Source of the DNA: Sphingomonadaceae bacterium | Lineage (GTDB): Bacteria > Pseudomonadota > Alphaproteobacteria > Sphingomonadales > Sphingomonadaceae | Direction: 5' to 3' | Assembly: GCA_014380205.1 (NCBI GenBank) | Contig: JACMKH010000236.1 | Coordinates: forward strand, 1-9,982 | DNA length: 9,982 nt | In this document: positions 1 through 9,120 of the stretch, in pieces | Numbering within the stretch: position 1 is the first letter of the stretch | How the letters are laid out: every line of letters starts with the position of its first letter | Notes under the pieces: model-generated | The model's database searches: none | What the model was told of the DNA's origin: nothing | The model's input: only the letters and a program-made list of their open reading frames with translations | Program-made: the position numbers and the translations under genes

Positions 1-138
1 CAGCAGACCTCGGTCGCCGCCGACATGACCGCCGCGGTCGCCACGGCTGCGGCGGGCCAGCCCATCGTCACCGGCCCGAGCGTGCGCGTCGCGCGGGGCA
101 ACAACGTCACCGTAGTTCCGGTTGGGGGTAACAGATAA
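1..138 (+). CDS. cpaB: CpaB, Flp pilus assembly protein (C-terminal end only)
   Basis: Frame 1 is open from the first base to a TAA at 136-138 and gives the last 45 residues of a protein. The tail contains GPSVRVARGNNVTVVPV, typical of the C-terminus of alphaproteobacterial CpaB/RcpC, a periplasmic SAF-domain protein that works with the CpaC secretin in Tad (Flp) pilus assembly. The 5' end lies outside the window. The stop overlaps the ATG of cpaC (TAATG), so the two genes are probably translationally coupled. The call rests on a short tail plus the unambiguous cpaC-cpaD-cpaE order downstream. Confidence 0.85.
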   Translation, partial: QQTSVAADMTAAVATAAAGQPIVTGPSVRVARGNNVTVVPVGGNR

Positions 139-1637
139 TGACGTTCAAGCAGAACCTTCGCCACGGCGCGCTGACCACGGTCATCGCCGCCGCGATCGCA
201 GCGAGCACCTTCGTCGCGACGGCGAGCCCGGCCCAGGCGCAATCGATGTCGGCCCCGGCTAACAGCCTGAACCTTTCGGTAGGGCGCGGCCAGCTGGTCA
301 ACCTGCCCCGGCCGATGACCGATCTGTTCGTCGCCAACGACGGGATCGCCGATGTCCAGGTCCGCTCCTCGACGGCGCTCTACGTCTTCGCCAAGGCGCC
401 CGGAGAGACCACGGTCTATGCGAGCGACCGGGGCGGCAACGTCGTCTGGTCGGCCAATGTCCGCGTCGGCAACAACATCGACAGCATCGACCAGATGCTG
501 CGGGTGGCGATGCCCGAGGCGCAGATCGCCGCGACGCCGATGAACGGCATGGTGCTGCTCACCGGCACAGTCGCCGAGCCCGCCGATGTCGAGGACGCGC
601 AACGGCTCGTCCAGGCGTTCGTCGGCGAGGAGACCGAGGTGGTCAGCCGGCTGCGCACCGCGACGCCGCTCCAGGTCAACCTTCAGGTCCGCATCGCCGA
701 GGTCAACCGCTCGGTGGTCCGCGACATCGGGGTCAACCTGCTCGCGCAAGACATGACAGGCGGCTTCGGCTTCGCGCTCACCCAGGGTCGCGCCAACGCC
801 TTCACCAGGGATGAGGAAACCGGGCTGATCAACGGAATGGTCGGCGCGGTTGGAGCAACGACGATTGGCGGCTTCGGCAGCCTGTTCGGGCTCGACCTCG
901 GCGCGGCGCTTGATCTCGCCGAGGCCGATGGCCTCGTCACCACGCTTGCCGAGCCCAACCTCACCGCGCTTTCGGGCGAGACCGCGAGCTTCCTCGCGGG
1001 CGGCGAATTCCCGATCCCGATCTCCGAGGAGCTCGGCCGGGTCACGATCGAATACAAGCAGTTCGGTGTCAGCCTCGCCTTCTCGCCGACCGTGCTCGCC
1101 AATGGCCGCATTTCGATGCGCGTCCGGCCCGAGGTTTCCGAGCTTTCGAACGAGGGCGCGGTCGAGCTCAACGACTTCGAGGTGCCCGCGATCACCACGC
1201 GGCGCGCCGAGACCACGGTCGAGCTCGGCTCGGGCCAGAGCTTCATGATTGCGGGGTTGATGCGCAACTCGCATCGCAACACGATCGATCGCGCGCCGTT
1301 CCTCGGCAGCCTGCCGATCATCGGCGCGCTGTTTCGCTCGAACAGCTTCCAGCGCAGCGAAACCGAGCTCGTCATCATCGTGACGCCCTATCTGGTGCGG
1401 CCGGTTTCGGCCAATCAGCTGGCGCTGCCGACCGACGGCTATCGGGGGATGAACGACGCCGAGACGCTCGGATTGGGCCGGACCCATGGCGGCTATGAAG
1501 CGGGGCCGCCGCCCCAGCCGTCGATGGCGCCGCCGACGACGGTCGCGCCGGGGATCGGTCCGGTCTCGCAGGCCCCATCGCCGGCGCCCGCCCAGCAGAG
1601 CGGACCCGCCGCGCCCGGCTTCAGCTTCAATGACTAA
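138..1637 (+). CDS. cpaC: CpaC, outer-membrane secretin of the Tad/Flp pilus
   Basis: This 499-residue protein should form the outer-membrane channel through which the Flp pilus emerges. A Sec signal peptide is visible: basic start, hydrophobic stretch at about 11-30, and a likely cleavage after PAQA (34/35). Residues about 44-113 fit the pilus-type secretin N-terminal domain, and about 115-172 look BON-like (GMVLLTGTV). The secretin core spans about 180-423, with VNLQVRIAEVNR, AEPNLTALSGETASFLAGG, GQSFMIAGL and a closing ELVIIVTPYLVRP. A Pro/Ala-rich tail of about 75 residues follows. The ATG at 138 overlaps the cpaB stop, with a G-rich weak ribosome site at 124-128. Length and domain order are normal for CpaC/RcpA. 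Assembly of the ring probably depends on the CpaD lipoprotein encoded next. Confidence 0.96.
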   Translation: MTFKQNLRHGALTTVIAAAIAASTFVATASPAQAQSMSAPANSLNLSVGRGQLVNLPRPMTDLFVANDGIADVQVRSSTALYVFAKAPGETTVYASDRGGNVVWSANVRVGNNIDSIDQMLRVAMPEAQIAATPMNGMVLLTGTVAEPADVEDAQRLVQAFVGEETEVVSRLRTATPLQVNLQVRIAEVNRSVVRDIGVNLLAQDMTGGFGFALTQGRANAFTRDEETGLINGMVGAVGATTIGGFGSLFGLDLGAALDLAEADGLVTTLAEPNLTALSGETASFLAGGEFPIPISEELGRVTIEYKQFGVSLAFSPTVLANGRISMRVRPEVSELSNEGAVELNDFEVPAITTRRAETTVELGSGQSFMIAGLMRNSHRNTIDRAPFLGSLPIIGALFRSNSFQRSETELVIIVTPYLVRPVSANQLALPTDGYRGMNDAETLGLGRTHGGYEAGPPPQPSMAPPTTVAPGIGPVSQAPSPAPAQQSGPAAPGFSFND

Positions 1638-1662
1638 CCGCCCGCGTCTCAGGAGAAAGTCG

Positions 1663-2307
1663 ATGCGAACTCTCGCCACATCCACCGTCCTCGCCGTCGC
1701 GTTGACGCTGGGCGCCTGCAACACACCCTCCAATCCGGGGCTCACCTCGGTCCACCAACCGGTGGTCAGCCGCACCGACTATGTGTTCGACGTGAGCGCC
1801 TCGGGCGACGGCATGTCGCCGGGCGAGATGATGCGGGTCAACGACTGGTTCAACGCGATCGAGCTCGGCTACGGCGACCGCGTCTCGATCGACGATCCCA
1901 ATCCCTACGGCGGGGCGGCGCGTCGTGCGGCGGTCGCCGAGCTGGCGGCGCGCCACGGCATGCTGCTCGCGGATGTCGCGCCCATCACCGCCGGTCAGGT
2001 CCGTCCTGGAGAAATGCGGGTGGTCGTTAGCCGCGCGGTAGCGACCGTTCCCGGCTGCCCCGACTGGCGCCGACCCTCGACTCCCGATTTTTCGGCCTCG
2101 ACGACCTCCAACTATGGCTGCGGGGTGAACTCGAATCTCGCCGCAATGGTCGCCAATCCCGAGGACCTGGTCCGCGGACAGCGCGGCGCGCTGGGCGGCG
2201 ACGCGCGCACCACCACGCGCGCGATCGAGGCCTATCGCAACGCCGAGCCCACGGGTTCCGATGATCTCGAAGCGCCCGCCACTTCGGAAAGCGGAGGCAA
2301 CAACTGA
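1663..2307 (+). CDS. cpaD: CpaD, Tad pilus assembly lipoprotein
   Basis: The product is a 214-residue lipoprotein. A signal peptide ends in the lipobox LGAC, with Cys19 as the lipidation site, so the mature protein should sit on the outer membrane facing the periplasm. The C-terminal half has the CpaD pattern: GCPDW, then NYGCGVNSNLAAMVANPEDL, with two cysteines that could form a disulfide. In the family, CpaD/RcpB is needed for stable CpaC secretin and Flp pilus assembly. The ATG at 1663 was chosen because AGGAG (1651-1655) lies 7 nt upstream and it gives a proper signal peptide; the frame is open further upstream, but that extension is only an Arg-rich shadow of cpaC. The stop overlaps the cpaE start by one base. 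Confidence 0.94.
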   Translation: MRTLATSTVLAVALTLGACNTPSNPGLTSVHQPVVSRTDYVFDVSASGDGMSPGEMMRVNDWFNAIELGYGDRVSIDDPNPYGGAARRAAVAELAARHGMLLADVAPITAGQVRPGEMRVVVSRAVATVPGCPDWRRPSTPDFSASTTSNYGCGVNSNLAAMVANPEDLVRGQRGALGGDARTTTRAIEAYRNAEPTGSDDLEAPATSESGGNN

Positions 2308-3581
2308 TGAACGCGCCCTTCAATCCCGCGCGCAACGCGCTGCGCAACCCGTTCGTCGCCTATGTCTGCGACGACGAAACCTCGGACCTGCTCAAGCCGA
2401 TCGTCACCGAGATGGGCTGGGCGCAGGAATGGGTCAACAAGGGGGGGCTGCGCAATGCGGTCCAGTCGCTGTCGATCTCGGCCAGCCCCAACATCCTGTT
2501 CGTCGACCTTTCCGAGAGCGGCGACCCGCTGAGCGACATCAACGCGCTCGCCGAGGTCTGCGAACCCGGAACCGTCGTGATCGCGGCGGGCCAGGTCAAC
2601 GATGTGCGGCTCTATCGCGACCTGTTGTCGAGCGGCATTCAGGATTACCTCCTCAAGCCGTTCAATCCCGACCAGATCCGCGACGCGCTGACCAATGCGC
2701 AGATGATCGTCTCGGGCCCGCGCAACGTCGAGGGCGGCGAGCACAGCAAGCCGCACATCATGTCGGCGATCATCGGCGCGCGCGGCGGCGTCGGCGCCTC
2801 GACGCTGGCGAGCTCGATCGCCTGGCTGATGAGCGCCGAGATGGGCAACCTCACCGCGCTGCTCGATCTCGACATCCATTTCGGAACGGGCGCGCTGAGC
2901 CTCGATCTCGAGCCAGGCCGCGGGCTGACCGACGCGATCGAGAATCCAAGCCGAATCGACGGGCTGTTCATCGAGCGCGCGATGGTTCGCGCCAACGACA
3001 AGCTCGCCGTGCTTTCGGCCGAGGCGCCGATCAATCAGCCGATGCTGACCGACGGCACCGCCTTCTACCAGCTTCAGGAGGAGCTCAAGAACGCGTTCGA
3101 GATCTCGATCGTCGATCTGCCTCGCCCGATGCTGATCCAGCACCCGCACCTGATCCACGACGTCCATCGCATCGTCGTCGTGACCGAGCTGACGCTCGCC
3201 GCGACGCGCGATTCGATCCGGCTGCTCGCCTGGCTGAAGTCGAACGCGCCGCATGCGCAGCTGCTCGTCGCCGCGAACCGCGTGCCCGCGAGCGGGCTCA
3301 TGGAGATCAATCGCAAGGATTTCGAATCCTCGATCGAGCGCAAGATCGACTTCCTCATCCCGTTCGATCCCAAGGTCGCGGTGCAGGCCGCGAAGCTCGG
3401 CAAGACGCTCGCCGAGGCGGGCAAGTCGAGCAAGACCGTGACACCGATCGTCGAACTCGCGCGCCAGCTTTCCCACGATGCCGACGGCGAGCAGCCCGGC
3501 GGCTCGACCTCGCTGATGGGTAAGCTCGGCGGCTTCAAGTCGATGCTCTCGAAAAGGCCCGGCGCCAGGCAGGCGGCGTGA
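2307..3581 (+). CDS. cpaE: CpaE/TadZ, MinD-like pilus localisation ATPase with receiver-like N-terminus
   Basis: This 424-residue cytoplasmic protein is expected to position the Tad pilus machine at the cell pole. Residues about 14-140 resemble a response-regulator receiver fold: acidic pair D22-D23, D67 in LFVDLSE, and K117-P118 in YLLKPF. Residues about 151-390 form a MinD/ParA-type domain with P-loop GARGGVGAST (157-166), LLDLDIHFG (185-193) and a Walker B-like ISIVDLP around D270. Both lysines of a standard ParA P-loop are replaced (Arg at the signature site, Ala before the Ser), as in several CpaE/TadZ proteins, so ATP hydrolysis may be weak. The start has GGAGG at 2293-2297 and overlaps the cpaD stop (TGATG). 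The protein looks complete. Confidence 0.95.
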   Translation: MNAPFNPARNALRNPFVAYVCDDETSDLLKPIVTEMGWAQEWVNKGGLRNAVQSLSISASPNILFVDLSESGDPLSDINALAEVCEPGTVVIAAGQVNDVRLYRDLLSSGIQDYLLKPFNPDQIRDALTNAQMIVSGPRNVEGGEHSKPHIMSAIIGARGGVGASTLASSIAWLMSAEMGNLTALLDLDIHFGTGALSLDLEPGRGLTDAIENPSRIDGLFIERAMVRANDKLAVLSAEAPINQPMLTDGTAFYQLQEELKNAFEISIVDLPRPMLIQHPHLIHDVHRIVVVTELTLAATRDSIRLLAWLKSNAPHAQLLVAANRVPASGLMEINRKDFESSIERKIDFLIPFDPKVAVQAAKLGKTLAEAGKSSKTVTPIVELARQLSHDADGEQPGGSTSLMGKLGGFKSMLSKRPGARQAA

Positions 3582-3604
3582 GTTTGACAGAGGCTTCGAC
3601 ACCC

Positions 3605-3625
3605 GCGGCGCGCGCATCGCGCCGC
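3605..3625 (+). other. GC-rich hairpin in the cpaE-tadB gap
   Basis: Eight-base arms GCGGCGCG (3605-3612) and CGCGCCGC (3618-3625) pair perfectly around a 5-nt loop. They lie in the only gap between cpaE and tadB. No T-run follows, so this is not a standard Rho-independent terminator. It could modulate tadB expression, stabilise mRNA ends, or be chance in GC-rich DNA. Confidence 0.45.
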
Positions 3626-3635
3626 CGCGCGAGCG

Positions 3636-4625
3636 ATGGAATTGGATGAGCTTATGGCGCCGTTTCTGATCTTCGGCCTGGGCCTCGCCGGCGTCGTCGC
3701 GCTTCTCGCGATGATGGTGCTCGGCCCGAGCTCGCGCAAGGCGCAGGAGCGCCGGCTGCTCGCGATCAAGGGCCGGCACGGCGACGTGCTCGCCGCCGCC
3801 GCCGAGACCCAGCTTCGCCGGGTGCTCGCGAACCGGCGCGAATCGCGGCTCGAGGAGTTCGCGGCGCAATATATCCCGCGCCCCGACATGCTGCGCCGGC
3901 GCATCGCACAGACCGGCAAGAGCTGGACGCTGGGCCAGTACGGGATCGTCTCGCTCGCGATCCTCGCGGTCGTCTTCGTCCTGCTGTATCTGCGCGGCGC
4001 GCCGCTGTTGCTCGCGCTGCTCGCGGGAGTCTTCGCAGGACTGTTCATCCCGCACGTCATTGTCGGGCGGGCGATCAAGAAGCGCATCAAGAAGTTCAAC
4101 GCGCGCTTTCCCGAAGCGATCGAGCTTCTCGTGCGCGGGCTGCGCGCGGGCCTGCCGATCTCGGAGACGCTCGCGGTCGTCGCCCACGAGATTCCGGGGC
4201 CCGTCGGCGTTGAGTTTCAATCGGTGGTCGACAAGATGCGGATCGGGCGAACGATGGACGAGGCGCTCGACGAGACCACGCGGCGGCTCGACACGCCCGA
4301 ATTCAAGTTCTTCATCATCACGCTAGCGATCCAGCGCGAGACCGGCGGCAACCTTGCCGAGACGCTGTCGAACCTCGCGACGGTGCTCCGCCAGCGCGGC
4401 CAGATGAAGCTCAAGATCCGCGCGATGTCGTCCGAATCCAAGGCTTCGGCCTATATCGTCGGCTCGCTGCCCTTCTTCGTGTTCGGCATCGTCTGGTTCA
4501 TGAACCCCGGTTATATGGACGATTTCTTCATGGATGAGCGGCTCATGGTCGCCGGCATCGGCGGACTGGTGTGGATGGGCATCGGCATCTTCGTGATGGC
4601 CAAGATGGTCAGCTTCGAGATCTAG
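3636..4625 (+). CDS. tadB: TadB, inner-membrane platform protein of the Tad pilus (T2SSF family)
   Basis: This 329-residue membrane protein is one of two GspF/PilC-like platform subunits on which the CpaF ATPase would act to push pilin subunits into the fibre. Hydrophobic segments are at about 8-29, 101-119, 122-144, 272-289 and 303-323. The cytoplasmic T2SSF domain runs at about 156-280, with FPEAIELLVRGLRAGLPISE, IQRETGGNLAETLSNLA and a basic RGQMKLKIRAMS. The start is uncertain: ATG 3636 is the first ATG after an in-frame TGA (3585-3587) but has no clear ribosome site, while ATG 3654 would remove only six residues. It lies 54 bp after cpaE, where a cpaF gene would be expected. The tadC gene follows 17 bp later. 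Confidence 0.94.
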   Translation: MELDELMAPFLIFGLGLAGVVALLAMMVLGPSSRKAQERRLLAIKGRHGDVLAAAAETQLRRVLANRRESRLEEFAAQYIPRPDMLRRRIAQTGKSWTLGQYGIVSLAILAVVFVLLYLRGAPLLLALLAGVFAGLFIPHVIVGRAIKKRIKKFNARFPEAIELLVRGLRAGLPISETLAVVAHEIPGPVGVEFQSVVDKMRIGRTMDEALDETTRRLDTPEFKFFIITLAIQRETGGNLAETLSNLATVLRQRGQMKLKIRAMSSESKASAYIVGSLPFFVFGIVWFMNPGYMDDFFMDERLMVAGIGGLVWMGIGIFVMAKMVSFEI

Positions 4626-4642
4626 CGGGGAGCGGCGGAAAG

Positions 4643-5635
4643 ATGACAGAAGCAGGCCCCACGATCCTCGGCGTCGATGTCTATTGGGTTGCGACGCTGC
4701 TCGTCGCCGTCGCGACGATGGCCGTGTTGCTCGCGGTCTATGCCGCGACGACCGTGCGCGATCCGATGGCGCGGCGCGTGCGCGCGCTCAATGATCGCCG
4801 CGAGCAGCTCAAGGCGGGGATCACCGCCTCGGCTTCGCGCCGCCGCAAGTCGCTCACCACCAAGAACCAAACCACCGACCGGATGCGCTCGTTCCTGAGC
4901 TCGCTCAGCGTGCTCCAGGAGGAGCAGCTCAAGGCCGCGCAGAAGAAGCTTATGCAGGCCGGCATCCGTTCGAAGGACTGGGCGGTCGCGATCATCTTCG
5001 GCCGGCTCGTGCTGCCGATCGTGCTCGGCGGCGGCATGGCGCTCGCGGTCTATGCGTTCGGCGCGTTTCCCGAATGGGGACCGATCAAGAAGTTCGCCCT
5101 GCTCGCGACCACGCTGCTGCTGAGCTACAAGGCGCCCGACCTCTACGTCCACAACAAAGTCACCAAGCGCAGCCACGCGATCCGCAAGGGCCTCCCCGAC
5201 GCGCTCGATCTGCTCGTGATCTGCGCCGAGGCAGGGCTCACCGTCGACGCCGCTTTTCATCGCGTCGCGCGCGAGCTGGGCAGGGCCTATCCCGAGCTCG
5301 GCGACGAGTTCGCGCTGACCGCGATCGAATTGGGCTTCCTCACCGACCGGCGCCAGGCGTTCGAGAATCTCTCGCACCGCGTCGCGCTCGAATCGGTGCG
5401 CGGGGTGGTCACGACGATGATCCAGACCGAAAAATACGGCACCCCGCTGGCGAGCGCGTTGCGCGTGCTTTCGGCCGAGTTCCGCAACGAGCGGATGATG
5501 CGCGCCGAGGAAAAGGCCGCGCGGCTGCCCGCGATCATGACCGTGCCGTTGATCCTGTTCATCCTGCCGGTGCTGTTCATCGTCATCCTCGGCCCAGCCG
5601 CCTGCTCGATCTCAGACAATCTGGTCAACCGCTGA
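4643..5635 (+). CDS. tadC: TadC, second inner-membrane platform protein of the Tad pilus (T2SSF family)
   Basis: This 330-residue protein is homologous in design to TadB and probably pairs with it in the inner-membrane platform. Hydrophobic segments are at about 13-35, 113-138, 147-165 and 295-319. A long, basic cytoplasmic stretch (about 38-110) precedes the T2SSF domain (about 180-318), with GLPDALDLLVICAEAGLTVD, MIQTEKYGTPLASALRVLS and a C-terminal PLILFILPVLFIVILGP. The ATG at 4643 was chosen because a GGGGAG purine stretch (4627-4632) precedes it and it follows the tadB stop by 17 bp; the open frame further upstream overlaps the end of tadB. This is the last recognisable pilus gene on this side of the locus; no tadD or pseudopilin gene follows. 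Confidence 0.93.
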   Translation: MTEAGPTILGVDVYWVATLLVAVATMAVLLAVYAATTVRDPMARRVRALNDRREQLKAGITASASRRRKSLTTKNQTTDRMRSFLSSLSVLQEEQLKAAQKKLMQAGIRSKDWAVAIIFGRLVLPIVLGGGMALAVYAFGAFPEWGPIKKFALLATTLLLSYKAPDLYVHNKVTKRSHAIRKGLPDALDLLVICAEAGLTVDAAFHRVARELGRAYPELGDEFALTAIELGFLTDRRQAFENLSHRVALESVRGVVTTMIQTEKYGTPLASALRVLSAEFRNERMMRAEEKAARLPAIMTVPLILFILPVLFIVILGPAACSISDNLVNR

Positions 5636-5646
5636 CCTTCGGAACA

Positions 5647-5691
5647 ATGGCGGCGCCTCCCGGGTTCACGCCCCAAAGGGAGCGCCGCCAT
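5647..5691 (+). promoter_or_regulatory. Strong hairpin covering the ribosome site and start codon of the next gene
   Basis: The left arm 5647-5661 pairs with the right arm 5678-5691: ten consecutive pairs (ATGGCGGCGC with GCGCCGCCAT), one bulged C at 5657, then four more (TCCC with GGGA). The 16-nt loop (5662-5677) contains GGG and CCC runs that may pair further. The right arm includes most of the AAGGGAG ribosome site (5676-5682) and the first two bases of the ATG at 5690. In RNA this would block initiation until melted. No T-run follows, so it does not look like a standard terminator, though it could slow polymerase after the tad operon. The structure is seen directly; the regulatory role is inferred. 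Confidence 0.55.
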
Positions 5692-6191
5692 GGCCGATTT
5701 CACGCCCGAAACCTGGATCGTGCTCGGACTCGTACTGCTCGCCGGCGTGCTGCTAGGCGGGTTGATGGGATCGGGCGGCAAGTGGAAGCGACGCTACCGC
5801 GAGGAGCATGACCGCTATGTCGCGCTCGAGCGCGAGCGCGAGACGCTCGAACGCGGGCACGAAGCGCGCGTACAGGCGTCGAACGAACGCATCGCCGAGC
5901 TCGAGCGCAACGCGCCCGCGATCGGCGCGGGGACGGGGGCGGCCATCGCGGGAGGGGTGCGCGGGAGCGACGACCTTTCGGTGATCCACGGCATCGGACG
6001 CGACGGCGAAGTGCGGCTCAACGAGCTCGGCTTCCACCGCTACAAGCAGGTCGCGCGGATGAGCGAGGAGGACGCGGCGCGCGTCGAAGGCCAGCTCGGC
6101 GCCGAGCCGGGCCGGATCGAGCGCGAGCGCTGGCGCGAGCAAGCCGCGATGCTGGCTTCCGGCCACGCCGAGGATCACGAGCGCGAGTTTT

Positions 6192-6205
<14 letters not shown>
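5690..6205 (+). CDS. Membrane-anchored coiled-coil protein with C-terminal helix-hairpin-helix domain
   Basis: The 171-residue product has one N-terminal hydrophobic segment (about 8-27, WIVLGLVLLAGVLLGGLMG), a basic flank (KWKRRYR), a charged probable coiled coil (about 36-73), a small Gly/Ala linker, and a compact C-terminal domain (about 94-156). That domain has DDLSVIHGIGRDGEVRLNELG and GRIERERWREQAAML, the pattern of the helix-hairpin-helix domain seen at the end of many small alphaproteobacterial membrane proteins and often annotated as 'flap endonuclease-like'. No nuclease active site is visible, so the name should not be read as an activity. The domain may bind nucleic acid or protein; its function is not known to me. 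AAGGGAG at 5676-5682 lies 7 nt before the ATG. The 3' end overlaps that of ppdK by 14 nt. Confidence 0.8.
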
Positions 6206-8855
<2,650 letters not shown>

Positions 8856-8881
8856 GCGAGCCTCATGAGACGGCCGGGCCT

Positions 8882-8902
8882 CCAAAGTACACCCAAAGTA
8901 CA
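8882..8902 (-). repeat. Tandem 10-bp direct repeat upstream of ppdK
   Basis: Read on the - strand, TGTACTTTGG occurs twice (8902-8893 and 8891-8882) with one base between, a period of 11 bp or about one helical turn. The repeats lie 27-47 bp before the ppdK ATG, downstream of the best promoter match. They could be a protein-binding site in the leader or a small local duplication; the sequence alone does not decide. Confidence 0.55.
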
Positions 8903-8942
8903 GCCCAACGACGCTTTGATGGGATCGGAGGATTTGGTTGTA

Positions 8943-8971
8943 AAATATTGACTATAGGTCATATTCACCAA
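8943..8971 (-). promoter_or_regulatory. Possible sigma-70-type promoter for ppdK
   Basis: Read on the - strand, TTGGTG (8971-8966) is followed after 17 bp by ATATTT (8948-8943), fair matches to -35 and -10 boxes. They sit in the most AT-rich stretch of the window (about 8930-8970), roughly 90 bp before the ppdK start. Since a rearrangement now separates ppdK from glyS, an own promoter is plausible. The match is by eye, and alphaproteobacterial promoters are loosely conserved. Confidence 0.35.
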
Positions 8972-8978
8972 TCCGGCC

Positions 8979-9056
8979 TCAGCCTTCGATCTTCGAGAAA
9001 ATCGGCAACGACGTGGACGGCGTCGCGGAAATCGTCGAGCATCGCAAGCCCTCGCC
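8979..9056 (-). pseudogene. glyS 3'-end remnant (second, broken copy)
   Basis: On the - strand this stretch closely matches the end of the glyS copy at 9608-9685. It encodes LAMLDDFRDAVHVVADF against [17 protein letters not shown] in the intact gene. Just before the end an extra T shifts the frame; without it the reading would finish as SKIEG and stop, exactly as in intact glyS, at the TGA 8981-8979. Another extra G lies near 9050. Only about 25 codons remain, joined at 9052-9056 to a ppdK fragment. It cannot make a functional product. Confidence 0.85.
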
Positions 9057-9106
9057 GCGCCCCTTTCCGAGACGCCGCCGCCGAAGCGGTAGACATGTTG
9101 GGTCAT
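9052..9106 (-). pseudogene. ppdK 5'-end remnant (second, broken copy)
   Basis: On the - strand, ATG at 9106-9104 starts MTQHVYRFGGGVSE, nearly identical to the ppdK start at 8855 (MTQSVYRFGGGVSD). DNA similarity continues, with a one-base deletion in a G run, to GCGCGGCGA and then stops. The next bases belong to the glyS remnant. GGCGA (9056-9052 on the - strand) is present at both parental sites, so the join has a 5-bp microhomology. The fragment begins 14 bp after the stop of the upstream membrane gene, which suggests that gene once led directly into a ppdK copy. Confidence 0.85.
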
Positions 9107-9120
9107 GCCCGCGTCGTTCT

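Noticed and set aside
3541..3660. A truncated or frameshifted cpaF remnant between cpaE and tadB
   Set aside because: The 54-bp gap has no frame resembling the CpaF N- or C-terminus, and both neighbours look full length. The gene is absent here, not broken.
2232..4220. A 662-codon open frame on the - strand opposite cpaE and tadB
   Set aside because: Arg/Asp/Glu-rich with no recognisable domain; it spans several well-supported genes on the other strand.
4571..4642. An earlier start for tadC
   Set aside because: It would overlap the end of tadB in another frame and add 24 unconserved residues before a well-placed ATG with a ribosome site.
5647..5691. The hairpin after tadC as a Rho-independent terminator
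   Set aside because: No T-run follows the right arm, which instead covers a good ribosome site and start codon.
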